A DNA stretch of 28,512 bases from an uncultured Actinomyces sp. (GCA_937926195.1 CALEXZ010000112.1:1-28512); one strand, 5' to 3'. Positions 1 to 9,157 are shown, numbered from the stretch's first letter. A program made the numbers and translations. The notes: generated by a model from the letters alone, not told the origin.

Positions 1-652
1 CGGGCCCGGCGGTGCCGCCGACGGCGGAGACGAGGTAGTGCCAGCCGTCGCGCACCAGGTGCTTGGGGCCTTCGAGGGAGTAGGCCTCGACGACCCAGTC
101 CTCGGGGTAGTGCCAGCCGTCGTAGACGTGCTCGATGGGCCCGTCGGTGGCCAGGCCGTCGGCGCTCAGTCGCACCCGGTCCACGCCGTTGAGGAAGAGG
201 TAGCGGACACCGTCGTCCCCGACGGCGTGGCCGGGGTCGATGTAGCCGCGGATGCCAAGGTCGATGGGGCCGTGCCACTCCCCCTCGATGTCGTCGGTCC
301 ACATGACGGCGATGGTGGGGGCCTCCAGTGCCGACCAGGAGGTGGGCATGAAGGGGATGTACAGGTAGAAGCGTCCCTCGTGCTCAATGAGGTCCATGGC
401 GAAGACACTGCCCCACGGCTCCTTGAGCGCCGGGCCGACGGGTTCCCAGTCGACCAGGTTCTCGGAGCGCAGCAGGACGATGGCGGGGCTGGACTCGAAG
501 GAGGAGAAGGTCATGTAGTACCGCTCCCCCACTCGCAGGACGGTGGGGTCCGGGTAGTCGCCGCCCATGACGGGGTTGAGGTAGGTGCCGTCGCCGAGGT
601 TGGCGCGGCGCTGGTTCTCGATGCCGCGGCCCCAGGTGGGGGTGGTGCTCAT
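1..652 (-). CDS. GH43-type glycoside hydrolase, 3'-truncated by window edge
   Basis: About 217 N-terminal residues are visible and the reading frame is still open at base 1. Near residue 32 it has DYPDPTVLRVG, the GH43 blade-one motif carrying the catalytic-base Asp. IDPGHAVGDDGVRYLFLNG follows around residue 137 (pKa-modulating Asp region), and EAYSLEGPKHL lies near residue 195, where the general-acid Glu normally sits. The family cleaves beta-xylosides, alpha-arabinosides and related glycosides; the substrate cannot be set from this fragment. No signal peptide is seen, so it probably acts in the cytoplasm on imported oligosaccharides. The ATG at 650-652 has an AAGGAG ribosome site six bases upstream. 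It is the fourth gene of the leftward operon symporter-GH3-esterase-GH43, 35 bases after the esterase stop codon. Confidence 0.88.
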   Translation of the reverse strand, partial: MSTTPTWGRGIENQRRANLGDGTYLNPVMGGDYPDPTVLRVGERYYMTFSSFESSPAIVLLRSENLVDWEPVGPALKEPWGSVFAMDLIEHEGRFYLYIPFMPTSWSALEAPTIAVMWTDDIEGEWHGPIDLGIRGYIDPGHAVGDDGVRYLFLNGVDRVRLSADGLATDGPIEHVYDGWHYPEDWVVEAYSLEGPKHLVRDGWHYLVSAVGGTAGP

Positions 653-687
653 GCCGGTCTCCTTGTCGGGTGCTGCAGGTCGGGGTG

Positions 688-1782
688 TCAGACCATCGTG
701 CCGTCCCCGCCCTCACGGGCGGAGGCGACGACGTCGGTGATGAAGGCGGCGAAGTGGGCGCAGGTGGCCCGCGCTGTCGGCAGGCCGGGCACGGACAGGT
801 GCCCGTGGGTTTCACCGGGGACGGTGTGGCACTCGACGTCGACACCAGCGGCGGCGAGCTGGGAGACGAAGAGGTCTCCGGAGGCGCGCAGCTCGTCGGC
901 CTCGCAGCTCTCGACGTAGGTGCGCGGGTAGCCGGTTAGGCTGACGGCGCTGCCGGGCATGGCGTAGTCGAGGTGGACGGCGCTGGTCATCTGCGGGCCG
1001 AGGAGCATCCTCATGATCTGCTCGTTCTGGGCGCGGCTGGCCTCGGGCCCCGCGTAGAGCAGCGGCGGCAGGGTGGCCAGGACGGCGGCGAGCTCGGCGC
1101 TGGGCTCCGGCAGGGGGTAGTGCACGAGCGGGTAGGCGAGGAAGACACCGGCGGCGTCCTGGTCGGTGTCGCGGGCGTGCAGGCCGACCGAGGCGGCGAG
1201 GCAGGCGCCGGCGCTGCCACCGCCGACGAGCACGAGGCCCGGGTCGGTGGCGGTGCCGTGGCCGCCGGCGCGCACCCACTGGTAGGCGGCGTAGCAGTCG
1301 TCGTGGGGGACCGGATGGTGCACACCGTCGACGGCGAGGCGGTAGCCGACGCTGATGACGGGAAGGCCGGTGGCCTGCGCCAACCGTGCGGCCGTGTGGT
1401 CGGCCTCAACCATGTCGAGGTCACCGAAGATGAAGGCTCCGCCGTGGATCCACACGACGGCGGGACGTCGGCCGTCGGGGTCCGCCGGGGCGAGCACGCG
1501 CGGGGTGTAGACGCGCACGGGCACATCGCCGTGGGGGCCGGGGGCGGTGTCGTCTCGGCGGTCGACCTCGGGCAGGTCGACGGGCTCGACGGGAAGGTCG
1601 TAGAGGTCGGCCCGGGCCTGGTGCTCGGCGGTGAAGCCGGGGCCGCGTGGCGGCAGCCCGGCCAGGACGTGGACCCGCTCGGCGTGGACGCCGGTGAGGC
1701 GGCCGATTGTCTCGGGGCCGTCGGTGACGACGACGGGGGCACCGCCGCGTGTGGTGCCGTTGGCTCGGGTTCCGGTGCGCAT
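688..1782 (-). CDS. alpha/beta hydrolase, HSL-type (family IV) esterase
   Basis: The protein has 364 residues. The oxyanion-hole motif HGG is at about 113-115 (WIHGGAFIFGD). The nucleophile elbow is GGGSAG with Ser near 190, the acid is probably Asp296 in EADELR, and the His is near 326 (ETHGHL). These are the hallmarks of hormone-sensitive-lipase-like carboxylesterases, which remove short acyl groups. No signal peptide is visible, so it is likely cytoplasmic. The GAGGAG just before the ATG supports the start. It lies between the GH3 and GH43 genes in one operon, so deacylation of imported glycosides is a reasonable inference; the substrate is unknown. It is clearly paralogous to the esterase at 24350-25471: both share GDLDMxEAD, GVHHPVPHDDCYAA and AAGVDVEC-like or DAGVDVEC-like blocks. 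Confidence 0.87.
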   Translation of the reverse strand: MRTGTRANGTTRGGAPVVVTDGPETIGRLTGVHAERVHVLAGLPPRGPGFTAEHQARADLYDLPVEPVDLPEVDRRDDTAPGPHGDVPVRVYTPRVLAPADPDGRRPAVVWIHGGAFIFGDLDMVEADHTAARLAQATGLPVISVGYRLAVDGVHHPVPHDDCYAAYQWVRAGGHGTATDPGLVLVGGGSAGACLAASVGLHARDTDQDAAGVFLAYPLVHYPLPEPSAELAAVLATLPPLLYAGPEASRAQNEQIMRMLLGPQMTSAVHLDYAMPGSAVSLTGYPRTYVESCEADELRASGDLFVSQLAAAGVDVECHTVPGETHGHLSVPGLPTARATCAHFAAFITDVVASAREGGDGTMV

Positions 1783-1809
1783 GGGCTCTCCTCTCGGCGT
1801 CGGTGGCGC

Positions 1810-4082
1810 TCAGGGCGTGACGGTCAGGGTCAGGGGCTCGGCCTCGGGGTCGGCTCCGAGACGGATCTCGAAGTCGCCGGGCTCGACGCGCCAGCCGGCG
1901 CCGTCGTCGTCCCACAGTGCCAGACGCCGGTGGGCCAGGCGGAAGGTGACCGTGGTGGACGCGCCCGCCGCGAGGCTCACCCGCTGGAAGCCGGCGAGGC
2001 GGCGCACGGCGGGGGCGAGGGTGGCGACGACGTCGCGGGTGAAGAGCAGGACGGTGTCCTCGCCGTCGCGCTCACCGGTGTTGGTGACGGTGACGGTGAC
2101 GTCCACGCCCTCGCCGTCGGCGAGCTCAGCGAGGCTCACGGCCGGGCGCGAGAGGGTGGCTCCGGTGTAGGTGAAGCGCGTGTAGGACAGGCCGTGGCCG
2201 AGGCGGAAGCGGGGCCCGAGCGGCAGGTCGCGGTACTTGGAGGTGAAGAACTCCTGGAGGTTGGCGGGCCCGTCGAGCCCCATGTCGAAGGCCGGCTTGA
2301 TCATCTCGCCGCCGCGGGTGGCGGGACGGCCGGTGTTCTCATGGGCGTCGTAGGTGGCGGGCAGCTGGCCGCTGTGGCGCGGGAAGCCGATGGGCAGACG
2401 GCCGGAGGGGTTGACGGCACCGGTGAGGATGTCGGCGATGACCTCGGGGGCGGTGGTGCCCAGGTGCCAGGCCATGAGGACGGCGCCCGGCTCCTCGATC
2501 CACTCCTCGGTGACGAGGGGCCGCCCGGCGACGAGCACGACCGCAACGGGGGTGCCGGTGGTGGCGGCAGCGTGCACGAGGGCGGCCTGCCCCCCGGGTA
2601 GGTGGAGGTCGGCGCGGGAGGTGGCCTCTCCGGTGAGCTGGCTCGGCTCGTCCAGGGCGAGGATGACGAGGTCGGCCTGGGCGGCGGCCTCGGCGACGGC
2701 GGCGACCTCCTCCTCGGTGACGGCGAGCGGGTCCTGACCGCCGAGGACGGTGAGGACGGGGGCCGCCTCTCCGCGGGCGGCGGCCTCACGGTCAAGGGCT
2801 GCCGCGAGCGCCGTGTCCAGGCCGTGGGAGGGCGAGGCGGCGAAGTGCTGCACCCAGGCGCCCAGGTGGTCGGTGTGGGTGGCGGCGGGGCCGGCCAGGA
2901 GGATGCGCCGGGCGGTGGGGCTGATCGGCAGGGTACCGTCGTTGGTGAGCAGGACGGAGGCCCTCTCGGCGGTGGCGCGGGCCGCAGCCAGATGCTTGTC
3001 GGTGGGTGCGGTGATCTCGGCGGCGGCCTCGACGTAGGGCTTGTCGAAGAGCCCGAGGGCCATCTTGAGGGTGAGGAGGCGGCGCACGGCGTCGTCCACG
3101 CGGGCGACGAGCTCGGGGCTGGGGCTGGTCAGCAGGGCGGGGGCGTCGGGGCGGGCGGCGGGGTCGTAGAGGTGCCCACCCATTTCGACGTCGAGGCCGG
3201 CAAGCAGGGAGGTGGTGGCGGCCTGGGCCAGGTCGGCGGCGACGCCGTGGGGGATGAGGTTCTCGACGCCGCTGGCGTCGCCGACGACGGCACCGGAGAA
3301 AACGAGCTCGCCTTGAGCAGGTCGGTGAGCAGACGGCGGTTGGCGTGGACGGGACGGCCGTTGAGGGTGTTGAAGGAGGCCATGACGGAGCCGGCGCCGG
3401 CGTGGACGACGTCCTCGAAGGGCGGCAGGTACACGCTGCGCAGGCGCTGGGCAGACATGTCGACGGTGTTGTAGTCGCGTCCGCCCTCGGCGGCGCCGTA
3501 GCCGATGTAGTGCTTGGCGGTGGCCACGAGGGTGCCGGGCTCATCGAGGCGCTCGTGCTGGTAGCCCTCGACCATGGCGGCGCCCATGGCGCCGGTGAGC
3601 AGCGGGTCCTCGCCGAAGCCCTCGGCGACGCGGCCCCAGCGGGGGTCGCGGGAGACGTCGACCATGGGGGAGAAGGTCCAGGTGACACCGCCGCTGCGGG
3701 CCTCGGCGGCGGACACGGCGGCGCAGGTGCGGGCGGCGTCGGGGTCGAAGGTGGCGGCCAGGGCCAGGGGGGCGGGGAAGGTGGTGCGCTGGCCGTGGAT
3801 GACGTCGAGGCCGATGAGCAGGGGGATGCCGTGGGTGGACTCCTCGACGGCGGCGCGCTGGACGGCGTTGGTGTCGGCGGCGTTGCCGGGCCAGAAGAGG
3901 GCGCCGATGCCGGTGCGGGCGGCGTCCAGGCACTCGTCGAGGCTCATTTTGAAGGTGATCTGGGCCTGGTTGAGCTTCTCCTCCCAGGTGAGGCGGGCCA
4001 GGAGCCGGTCGATGTGCTCGCGCTGGGCATCGGTGAGCTGGTCGGCGGGGGCGGTGCGGCGGGGTGTCGCGGCGGTGGTCAC
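1810..4082 (-). pseudogene. GH3 beta-glycosidase (BglX-like), interrupted by a one-base frameshift
   Basis: The two halves of one GH3 enzyme lie in different frames. The N-terminal part, from a GTG at 4080-4082 with GAGGAG upstream, contains GLDVIHGQRT, DPRWGR, AKHYIGYGA and RDYNTVDMS, typical of the GH3 barrel. The frame fails after Lys257, near base 3311, where the strand reads AAGGCGAGCTC. One extra G restores KGEL-VFSGAVVGDASGVEN, including the nucleophile Asp of VVGDASG, and joins the frame that runs to 1810. The restored protein would have about 757 residues, close to E. coli BglX (765). The C-terminal part carries the second GH3 domain and a fibronectin-III-like end (VTVTVTNTGERDGEDTVLL). 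As written, the enzyme loses its nucleophile and is dead. A sequencing error is the alternative. It is the second gene of the symporter operon. Confidence 0.85.
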
Positions 4083-4132
4083 GGCGGGGCTCCTCGGTGA
4101 GCGGGCGGGTCAGTGGGTGGTGGTGGGTGCGA

Positions 4133-4189
4133 GGGGCCGGGACCCGGGTGCGGGGCCCGGCCCCCACGGTGTGTCTGAGGGTCTCAGAC
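4133..4189 (-). other. Two hairpins between the symporter and GH3 genes
   Basis: The gap after the symporter stop codon holds two perfect inverted repeats. One has 9-bp arms GGGGCCGGG (4133-4141) and CCCGGCCCC (4156-4164). The other has 7-bp arms GTCTGAG (4173-4179) and CTCAGAC (4183-4189) around a 3-base loop. Neither has a U-tract. They may cause partial termination or protect the upstream mRNA end, setting the ratio of transporter to enzymes; that role is inferred. Confidence 0.5.
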
Positions 4190-4249
4190 GGAGCGGTCAC
4201 CGGTGGTGGCGGCGCTCCTGTGCGTGGTCGATGTTCGGGTCGGTGCGGC

Positions 4250-5731
4250 TCAGGACTCGTGCTCCTCGACGGCGTGCTCGGCGACGGCCTCGGCCTCCTC
4301 ACGGCTCAGGCCGTGGGCGAGGGCCTCGGCCTGGGCGGCGCGCTTGACCTCAAGCTCGGCGGCGACCTCCTCCATCGTCCTCGTGGACAGCTTCCAGAAC
4401 AGGAGGGGGATGAAGGCGATGACGGCCATGATCGCGGGCATGAGGTTCGCAGCGACGTTGATGCCGGTGATGGCTTCAGCGGTCTGCTGCTGGGCAGCGC
4501 CGTCGTAGCCGAACCAGCCCATGATGTAGAGCGTGATTGCACCACCGATGGCGGAGGCAAACTTGGTGGACAGGGAGACGGCGGCGTAGGAGGTGCCGTC
4601 GGCGCGGATACCGGTCTTGAGCTCGTAGTAGTCCACGGCGTCGGGAACCATGGACAGGGCGATGGGGGCGGCGAAGCCGGAGGCGCCGTAGCAGAACTGG
4701 AGGACGAGGAGGACGGTGAGGTTGGTCTGCCCGAAGAAGAAGATGAGCAGGAGGAAAAGGGCGCTCGACAGCATCGACACCATCATCATGTTGCGCTTGC
4801 CCAGCTTGAGGGCGAAGGGCGGCAGCAGCAGAGTGCCGGCGGTCATGCCGAGGGAGAACGCGGACATGACCCCTGCCATGAGGACCGGGTTGCCCAGAAC
4901 GTAGATGCAGAAGAAGAACATGACCCCGATTCGGCCGAAGAGGCCGATGAGGTTGACCAGCAGGGTGAAGAAGACGACGAGGAGCTGGCCGTTGGACAGG
5001 ACCGCCTTGACGGTCTCGCCGAAGGAGACCTGCTGCTGCTCGGGGGTAAGGGTGATGCGCTCGCGGACGTTGAAGCCGGTGATGAGGAAAGCCGGCAGGG
5101 CGATGACGGCGTAGACGACCATCGTGAGCAGGTAGGAGCGGGCGTCACCACCCTTCTCCTTGGCCGCTTCCGAGGCGACGAACGCCACCAGCAGGAAGGG
5201 CGTGACAACATTCATGATGAGCTGTGCGGCCTGCGAACCGATGTTGCGGATCCAGTTGAGCATGACACGCTCACCGGAGTCGGTGGTCATGACGCCGGCA
5301 AGGGAGCCGTAAGACATGTTGGCGACGGTGTAGACGAAGCACAGCAGCACGTAGGTGATTCCGGCCCACGCGACCTTGGCACTGGTGCCGCTGCCGCCGA
5401 AGGGCATCCAGAAGGCGAGAATGAGGGAGATGGACAGAACCGGGGCGCCGAAGATGACATAGGGGCGGAAGCGGCCCCAGCGGGACTTGGTGCGCTCGGC
5501 GATGTAGCCGAAGGCGAGGTCCTGGATACCGTCGAGGATGCGGGCGACAAGAAGGATGTTGGCGGCGACGACGGCGGGGATGAGGGCGACGTCGGTGTAG
5601 AAAGTCAGGAGGTAGGAGCCGACAGTGGTCCAGACGAACTGGGAGCCGAACTCGGCGAAGGCGAAGGAGATCTTCTCCTTGAGGGGGACCATGCCGCCCT
5701 TTCGGGCGGGAGCCTCTGACTGGGTGGTCAT
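4250..5731 (-). CDS. GPH-family (MelB-like) sugar:cation symporter
   Basis: The protein has 493 residues with about 12 hydrophobic segments. After the first segments it shows ILDGIQDLAFGYIAERTKSRWGRFRP, with Asp67 and Asp71 matching the paired Asp of the MelB cation site, and the GRFRP loop of the glycoside-pentoside-hexuronide family. A central YYELKTGIRADG segment matches the conserved cytoplasmic loop. It probably imports a glycoside or oligosaccharide with H+ or Na+; the sugar cannot be read from sequence. The frame is open up to 5908. I chose the ATG at 5729-5731 because AGAAAGG lies just upstream and because the longer version would run through the operator and promoter. It is the first gene of the leftward operon and diverges from a ROK regulator. 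Confidence 0.9.
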   Translation of the reverse strand: MTTQSEAPARKGGMVPLKEKISFAFAEFGSQFVWTTVGSYLLTFYTDVALIPAVVAANILLVARILDGIQDLAFGYIAERTKSRWGRFRPYVIFGAPVLSISLILAFWMPFGGSGTSAKVAWAGITYVLLCFVYTVANMSYGSLAGVMTTDSGERVMLNWIRNIGSQAAQLIMNVVTPFLLVAFVASEAAKEKGGDARSYLLTMVVYAVIALPAFLITGFNVRERITLTPEQQQVSFGETVKAVLSNGQLLVVFFTLLVNLIGLFGRIGVMFFFCIYVLGNPVLMAGVMSAFSLGMTAGTLLLPPFALKLGKRNMMMVSMLSSALFLLLIFFFGQTNLTVLLVLQFCYGASGFAAPIALSMVPDAVDYYELKTGIRADGTSYAAVSLSTKFASAIGGAITLYIMGWFGYDGAAQQQTAEAITGINVAANLMPAIMAVIAFIPLLFWKLSTRTMEEVAAELEVKRAAQAEALAHGLSREEAEAVAEHAVEEHES

Positions 5732-5870
5732 GACAGGCCTTTCTGTGATGATGCGGACTTCGGGCTGCTCTGCCCGGAACCTCCGGGACCGGACTGCCGT
5801 GTCGGGCCCCTCGCGTTCTGGGCCACAGTCAACGCAGCGGCGCTGCGTATGACCATGCAGGGCCACCCCT

Positions 5871-5893
5871 CTTCTGCACCACCCATGCATAAG
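5871..5893. promoter_or_regulatory. Operator-like inverted repeat 1 (putative ROK site)
   Basis: CTTCTGCA - 7 bases - TGCATAAG; the arms match in 7 of 8 positions. The same 8-7-8 pattern occurs at 10875-10897 and 15032-15054, always in an intergenic promoter region. It overlaps the predicted -10 of the symporter operon, so binding there should repress it. The two adjacent ROK regulators are the likely binders (inference). Confidence 0.6.
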
Positions 5894-5913
5894 ACTGTAT
5901 GCCCCCACGTCTA
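5886..5913 (-). promoter_or_regulatory. Predicted promoter of the symporter operon
   Basis: On the minus strand TAGACG (5908-5913, 4 of 6 to the -35 consensus) is followed after 16 bases by TATGCA (5886-5891). It lies about 150 bases upstream of the symporter ATG. The -10 sits in the right arm of operator 1. The match is moderate and other start points are possible. Confidence 0.35.
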
Positions 5914-5975
5914 TCTCGCACTCCCGGGACTGAGGGCCTACGTCGGCGGGCGGGGAACTGCACCCCGGGGGTGAC

Positions 5976-5981
5976 TACACT
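5976..5981 (+). promoter_or_regulatory. -10 box for a probably leaderless ROK transcript
   Basis: TACACT ends six bases before the GTG at 5988. There is no purine-rich ribosome site before this GTG. A -10 box about 6-7 bases from a start codon is the usual layout of leaderless actinobacterial genes. I see no good -35 box. Confidence 0.4.
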
Positions 5982-5987
5982 CCACAT

Positions 5988-7346
5988 GTGACCACGACGC
6001 ACGAGGACGCCCCCGACCGCGCCGCGGGCGACGAGGCCGGTGAGGCCTCCCCCGCGCCGCGTCGTCGGCCTGGTCGCACGCCGTCCTTCGTCCACGTCAC
6101 CCAGCTCTCCGACCTCATCGCCGAGGCCCGCTCCTACCCGCAGGGCGTGGCGCGCGCCGACCTCGTCGAGTCCCTGTCCATGGGACGCAACGCCGTGGAC
6201 CGGCGCCTGCGCACCGCTGTCGACATGGGGCTGCTCACTCCCGCCGGTCGCGGCATGTCCACCGGCGGACGCGCCCCCGAGATGTGGCGATTCAACCCGG
6301 AGGCGGCCACCGTGCTGACCCTGGCCGTCTCCTACCGCCGGACGACGGCGGCCCTCATGAGCATCGGCGGCGAGGTCCTGGAGCGCATCACCTGGGACAC
6401 CGGTCTCATCGACGGCCCCGACGAGGTCATCCCCGCCGCCATCGACCACCTCACCGCCCTGCGCACCAGCCGCCCGGAGCGGCCCGAGCCCTGGGGTGTG
6501 GGGGTGAGCCTGCCCGTTCCCGTCGACTTCCGCGACGGCACGATCGCGCTCCCGGTGGCGGGCGCCTCCGGCGGCCCCAGCTGGACCGGCTACCCCGTGC
6601 GCAGCCGCCTGGCGGGCGCGCTCAGGCTGTCCGTGTGGGTTGACGACGAGGTCAACATGATGGCGCTGGCCGCCGCCTCACGCGTGGGCGCCCCCAAGGA
6701 CCTGCTCTACATCCGATTCTCCCTCGGCCTGGGCATGGGCATCGTCTCCTCCGGTCAGGTCCACCGCGGCGCGGGCGCCGCCTCCGGCGAGATCGCCCAC
6801 ATCCAGATGTCCGGGGCGGGCGGGGCCGCCTGCCGCTGCGGACGCCACGGCTGCCTGGAGACCGTCGTCTCCGGCGGTGCCATGGAGAGGGACGCCTGCA
6901 CACCGCAGGCGCTCAACACCTCGCCCTACCTGCGTCAGGTCATGAGCGAGCGGGGCGCGATCCGTGACACCGACGTCTTCCGGGGCGTCGCCCAGGGCGA
7001 CCGCGTGTGCGTGCGCATCGCGACCGAGGCCGCGGACCGCCTCGCCGTCGTCCTCGCCGTCGTCACGACGACGTACAACCCCGGCGAGGTGGTGCTGGGA
7101 GGGGACGCGGCCGCCTCAGGGCCGCTCTTCGAGCAGGTCGTCAGCCAGGCGCTGCGCCGACGCGTGCTGCCCGAGACCTCGGCCCGTCTGCGCATCCGCA
7201 TGGGCAGCCCCGACGACGCGCTCATCGGGGCCTGCCGCCTTGCCGCCGAACGCCTACTGTCCCCCCACGTCATGCACGTCTGGCTGGCCAACGGCACCCC
7301 CGTGGGCGTCGACGAGCTCGTCACCCACAAGCGCCAGGACGCCTGA
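5988..7346 (+). CDS. ROK-family transcriptional regulator (1)
   Basis: The protein has 452 residues. An N-terminal winged helix-turn-helix spans about 36-85 (SMGRNAVDRRL in the recognition region) and is followed by STGGRAPEMWRF and a ROK sugar-kinase fold. GEIAHI and the zinc cluster CRCGRHGC (about 282-289) are the ROK signature. The kinase catalytic NDxN motif is changed to DDEVN (about 219-223), so it should sense a sugar rather than phosphorylate it. It diverges from the symporter operon, with operator 1 between them, and is the likely repressor of that operon. It is paralogous to the ROK gene at 11072, with which it shares MGRN in the DNA-reading helix. The GTG start fits the leaderless promoter; the preceding acidic stretch is unusual but in frame. 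Confidence 0.87.
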   Translation: MTTTHEDAPDRAAGDEAGEASPAPRRRPGRTPSFVHVTQLSDLIAEARSYPQGVARADLVESLSMGRNAVDRRLRTAVDMGLLTPAGRGMSTGGRAPEMWRFNPEAATVLTLAVSYRRTTAALMSIGGEVLERITWDTGLIDGPDEVIPAAIDHLTALRTSRPERPEPWGVGVSLPVPVDFRDGTIALPVAGASGGPSWTGYPVRSRLAGALRLSVWVDDEVNMMALAAASRVGAPKDLLYIRFSLGLGMGIVSSGQVHRGAGAASGEIAHIQMSGAGGAACRCGRHGCLETVVSGGAMERDACTPQALNTSPYLRQVMSERGAIRDTDVFRGVAQGDRVCVRIATEAADRLAVVLAVVTTTYNPGEVVLGGDAAASGPLFEQVVSQALRRRVLPETSARLRIRMGSPDDALIGACRLAAERLLSPHVMHVWLANGTPVGVDELVTHKRQDA

Positions 7347-7368
7347 GGTCACAGGTACCGCTCGCACC

Positions 7369-7532
7369 ATGTCAGCGACACTCCCGCTGGAGCGGATGGC
7401 GCTCGCCGAGGCGTGCGGCTCAGGCCGTTCGGCTCGGCGACCGCCGGTTCCTTCGATCCGGCCGCCGGCGACCTCGACCTCCTGGTCGACTTCGGTCAGG
7501 ATGCGCTCCTCGGGATCTCGCTCATCCCCTGA
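7369..7532 (+). pseudogene. Remnant of a MNT-type nucleotidyltransferase (antitoxin-like)
   Basis: The text reads MSATLPLERMALAEACG and, after a change of frame near 7417, LRPFGSATAGSFDP then AAGDLDLLVDFG and a TGA at 7530-7532. GS followed by DLD is the metal-binding motif of minimal nucleotidyltransferases, which are often antitoxins paired with HEPN proteins. Only about 54 residues remain of a domain of roughly 100, split over two frames, and no HEPN partner is visible. It is a decayed fragment between the convergent ROK and GH35 genes. It is too short to be sure of the original length. Confidence 0.5.
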
Positions 7533-7567
7533 CCCACCACAGTCCTCACAAGCCGGGGGTGCGTCGC

Positions 7568-9157
7568 TCAGCCGCGGCGCAGCACCCGGATGCGCACGGC
7601 GCCCAGGGAGTCCGGAGGCAGGAGGTTGAGGCGCTCGTCCCCGTTGAGGTTGCGTCCCGGGACCCACTGCCCGTCCTCGTAACGGCCCTCCCAGGCGTCG
7701 TCGATCTCGACCAGTGAGCCGTCCGTCCCCTCGACCTCCAGCATGAGCCCCTGGCCGATGGCCAGCAGCTCGTCATCACCGAGGTTCACGAGCACGGCCA
7801 TGGGACGCGTGTCCGCCGGGGAGGCGACGAGCGCGTCGCCCGTGGACTCGCTCGGAGCCTCGGCGGCCTCGGTGCGCACGGCGACCCCCGCGTCGAGGAA
7901 CATCGCCTTGAGCACGTCCATGCTGCCGCGCAACGTCCACCTCAGCCCGCCGAGCTCGATGACGGCGCTCTCGTCGGCCTCCAGCAGCACCGGACGCACC
8001 CGCCCCTCGCGCTGCGCGGCACGGATGACCTCGCCCGCCCCACCGAGGAGGCGGTAGGCGGTGGCGAACTGCCCGTTGGTGCGCACGTCGTCGACGCCAA
8101 AGACGTTGAAGGCGACGGCGCCCGAGCCCACCGCCCAGAACAGGTTGCCGACCGCCAGACGCGACTCCGGCACGACCAGCTCGTTGTCTTCCCTGACGTA
8201 CGGGGCCAGTCCGGTCTTGACGTCATCGACGTAGATGTCCGGACCGATGAAGGCCAACGCAGGGGCCAGCGCCCTCCAGACGTCCACCTGGCCTCCGACG
8301 GGGCCGCCGGACGGGTACTGGCCGGGCAGATCCTGGCCGGGCTGCGGGCCGAGCCAGGCGTTGGCGTAGTACGTCACGTTGAGGCGCTCGGCACCAGCGG
8401 CGGCGAGCTCTCCGCAGTAGGCGGCGAAGCCTGCGGCCATGAAGGTCTCCTGCGCCCAGACGTCCTCACCGAAGACCTCCTCCCACGTGCCTGCGCAGCG
8501 GGACCCATGCTCGCGCCACAGGCGCGCGGCGGTCCCTCGGGCGTCGGTGTGGGCGGCCAGCCAGTCGGTGAGGGCCGACGGGACGAGGCCCGCCCAGGCG
8601 GCGTCCGCGACCGCGCTGTGGTCTCGTCCGGCCCCGAGCAGGCCGGTCTCGTTCTCGACCTGGAGCATGACGAGAGGGCCGCCGTCGGCGCTGGCGGCAC
8701 CGGTGGCCGCCAGGTGCTCCGTCAGGGCCTCAAAGGCGCGGCGGTCGGCGGCGCACAGTTCGGGCGAGAAGACGGACAGGACCGGCATGCCGGGGCGCGA
8801 GAAGGCGCCCGGCCCGGTGCTGCTCGCGCCGAGCCCGGCGCGGGGGAAGCGCCTGGTGTCCGCGCGCACCCACCGGGGCGCGTAGGTGGAGGCGGCGTTC
8901 TTGTAGGCGCCGAACCACAGCAGGGTGAGGGCGAGGCCCCGCTCGCGCGCCATGTCGACGAGGGCGTCCACGCCGCTGAAGTCGAAGACGCCCTCCTGAG
9001 GCTCGACGAGATGCCAGGAGACGGTGGCGGTGACGGCGTTGCCGCCCATGGCGGCCACCGTGTCGTAGGCGGCGCGGGCGCGGGCGAGGTCGGAGGAGGA
9101 GGAGTTGTGGAGCTGGCCGCCGAGCAGGAGCCCGGAGGCGGCGGAGGTGCGGGACAT
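7568..9157 (-). CDS. GH35 / DUF5597-type beta-galactosidase-like glycosidase
   Basis: The protein has 529 residues with an N-terminal clan GH-A barrel. GGNAVTATVSWHLVEPQEG near residues 38-56 and MLQVENETG near 164-172 give the Asn-Glu acid/base pair (Glu170). A likely nucleophile is Glu331 in VVPESR. The C-terminal 150 residues are beta-rich and resemble the extra domain of DUF5597 proteins. These enzymes cleave beta-galactosides or related glycosides. No signal peptide is seen. The ATG has AGGA about eight bases upstream. It is the third gene of the leftward operon after the deglycosidase-like alpha and beta genes, but a structured gap of 104 bases separates it from beta. The substrate is unknown; co-expression suggests it acts on the same glycosides. 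Confidence 0.82.
   Translation of the reverse strand: MSRTSAASGLLLGGQLHNSSSSDLARARAAYDTVAAMGGNAVTATVSWHLVEPQEGVFDFSGVDALVDMARERGLALTLLWFGAYKNAASTYAPRWVRADTRRFPRAGLGASSTGPGAFSRPGMPVLSVFSPELCAADRRAFEALTEHLAATGAASADGGPLVMLQVENETGLLGAGRDHSAVADAAWAGLVPSALTDWLAAHTDARGTAARLWREHGSRCAGTWEEVFGEDVWAQETFMAAGFAAYCGELAAAGAERLNVTYYANAWLGPQPGQDLPGQYPSGGPVGGQVDVWRALAPALAFIGPDIYVDDVKTGLAPYVREDNELVVPESRLAVGNLFWAVGSGAVAFNVFGVDDVRTNGQFATAYRLLGGAGEVIRAAQREGRVRPVLLEADESAVIELGGLRWTLRGSMDVLKAMFLDAGVAVRTEAAEAPSESTGDALVASPADTRPMAVLVNLGDDELLAIGQGLMLEVEGTDGSLVEIDDAWEGRYEDGQWVPGRNLNGDERLNLLPPDSLGAVRIRVLRRG

Noticed and set aside
973..2601. 542-residue plus-strand open frame opposite the esterase and GH3 genes
   Set aside because: Gly/Val/Asp/Glu-rich antisense shadow of high-GC genes with no domain; the minus-strand genes carry the clear motifs.
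5732..5908. N-terminal extension of the symporter to an upstream ATG
   Set aside because: It would translate through the operator-like repeat and predicted promoter, and its sequence is not membrane-transporter-like; the ATG at 5731 has a ribosome site.
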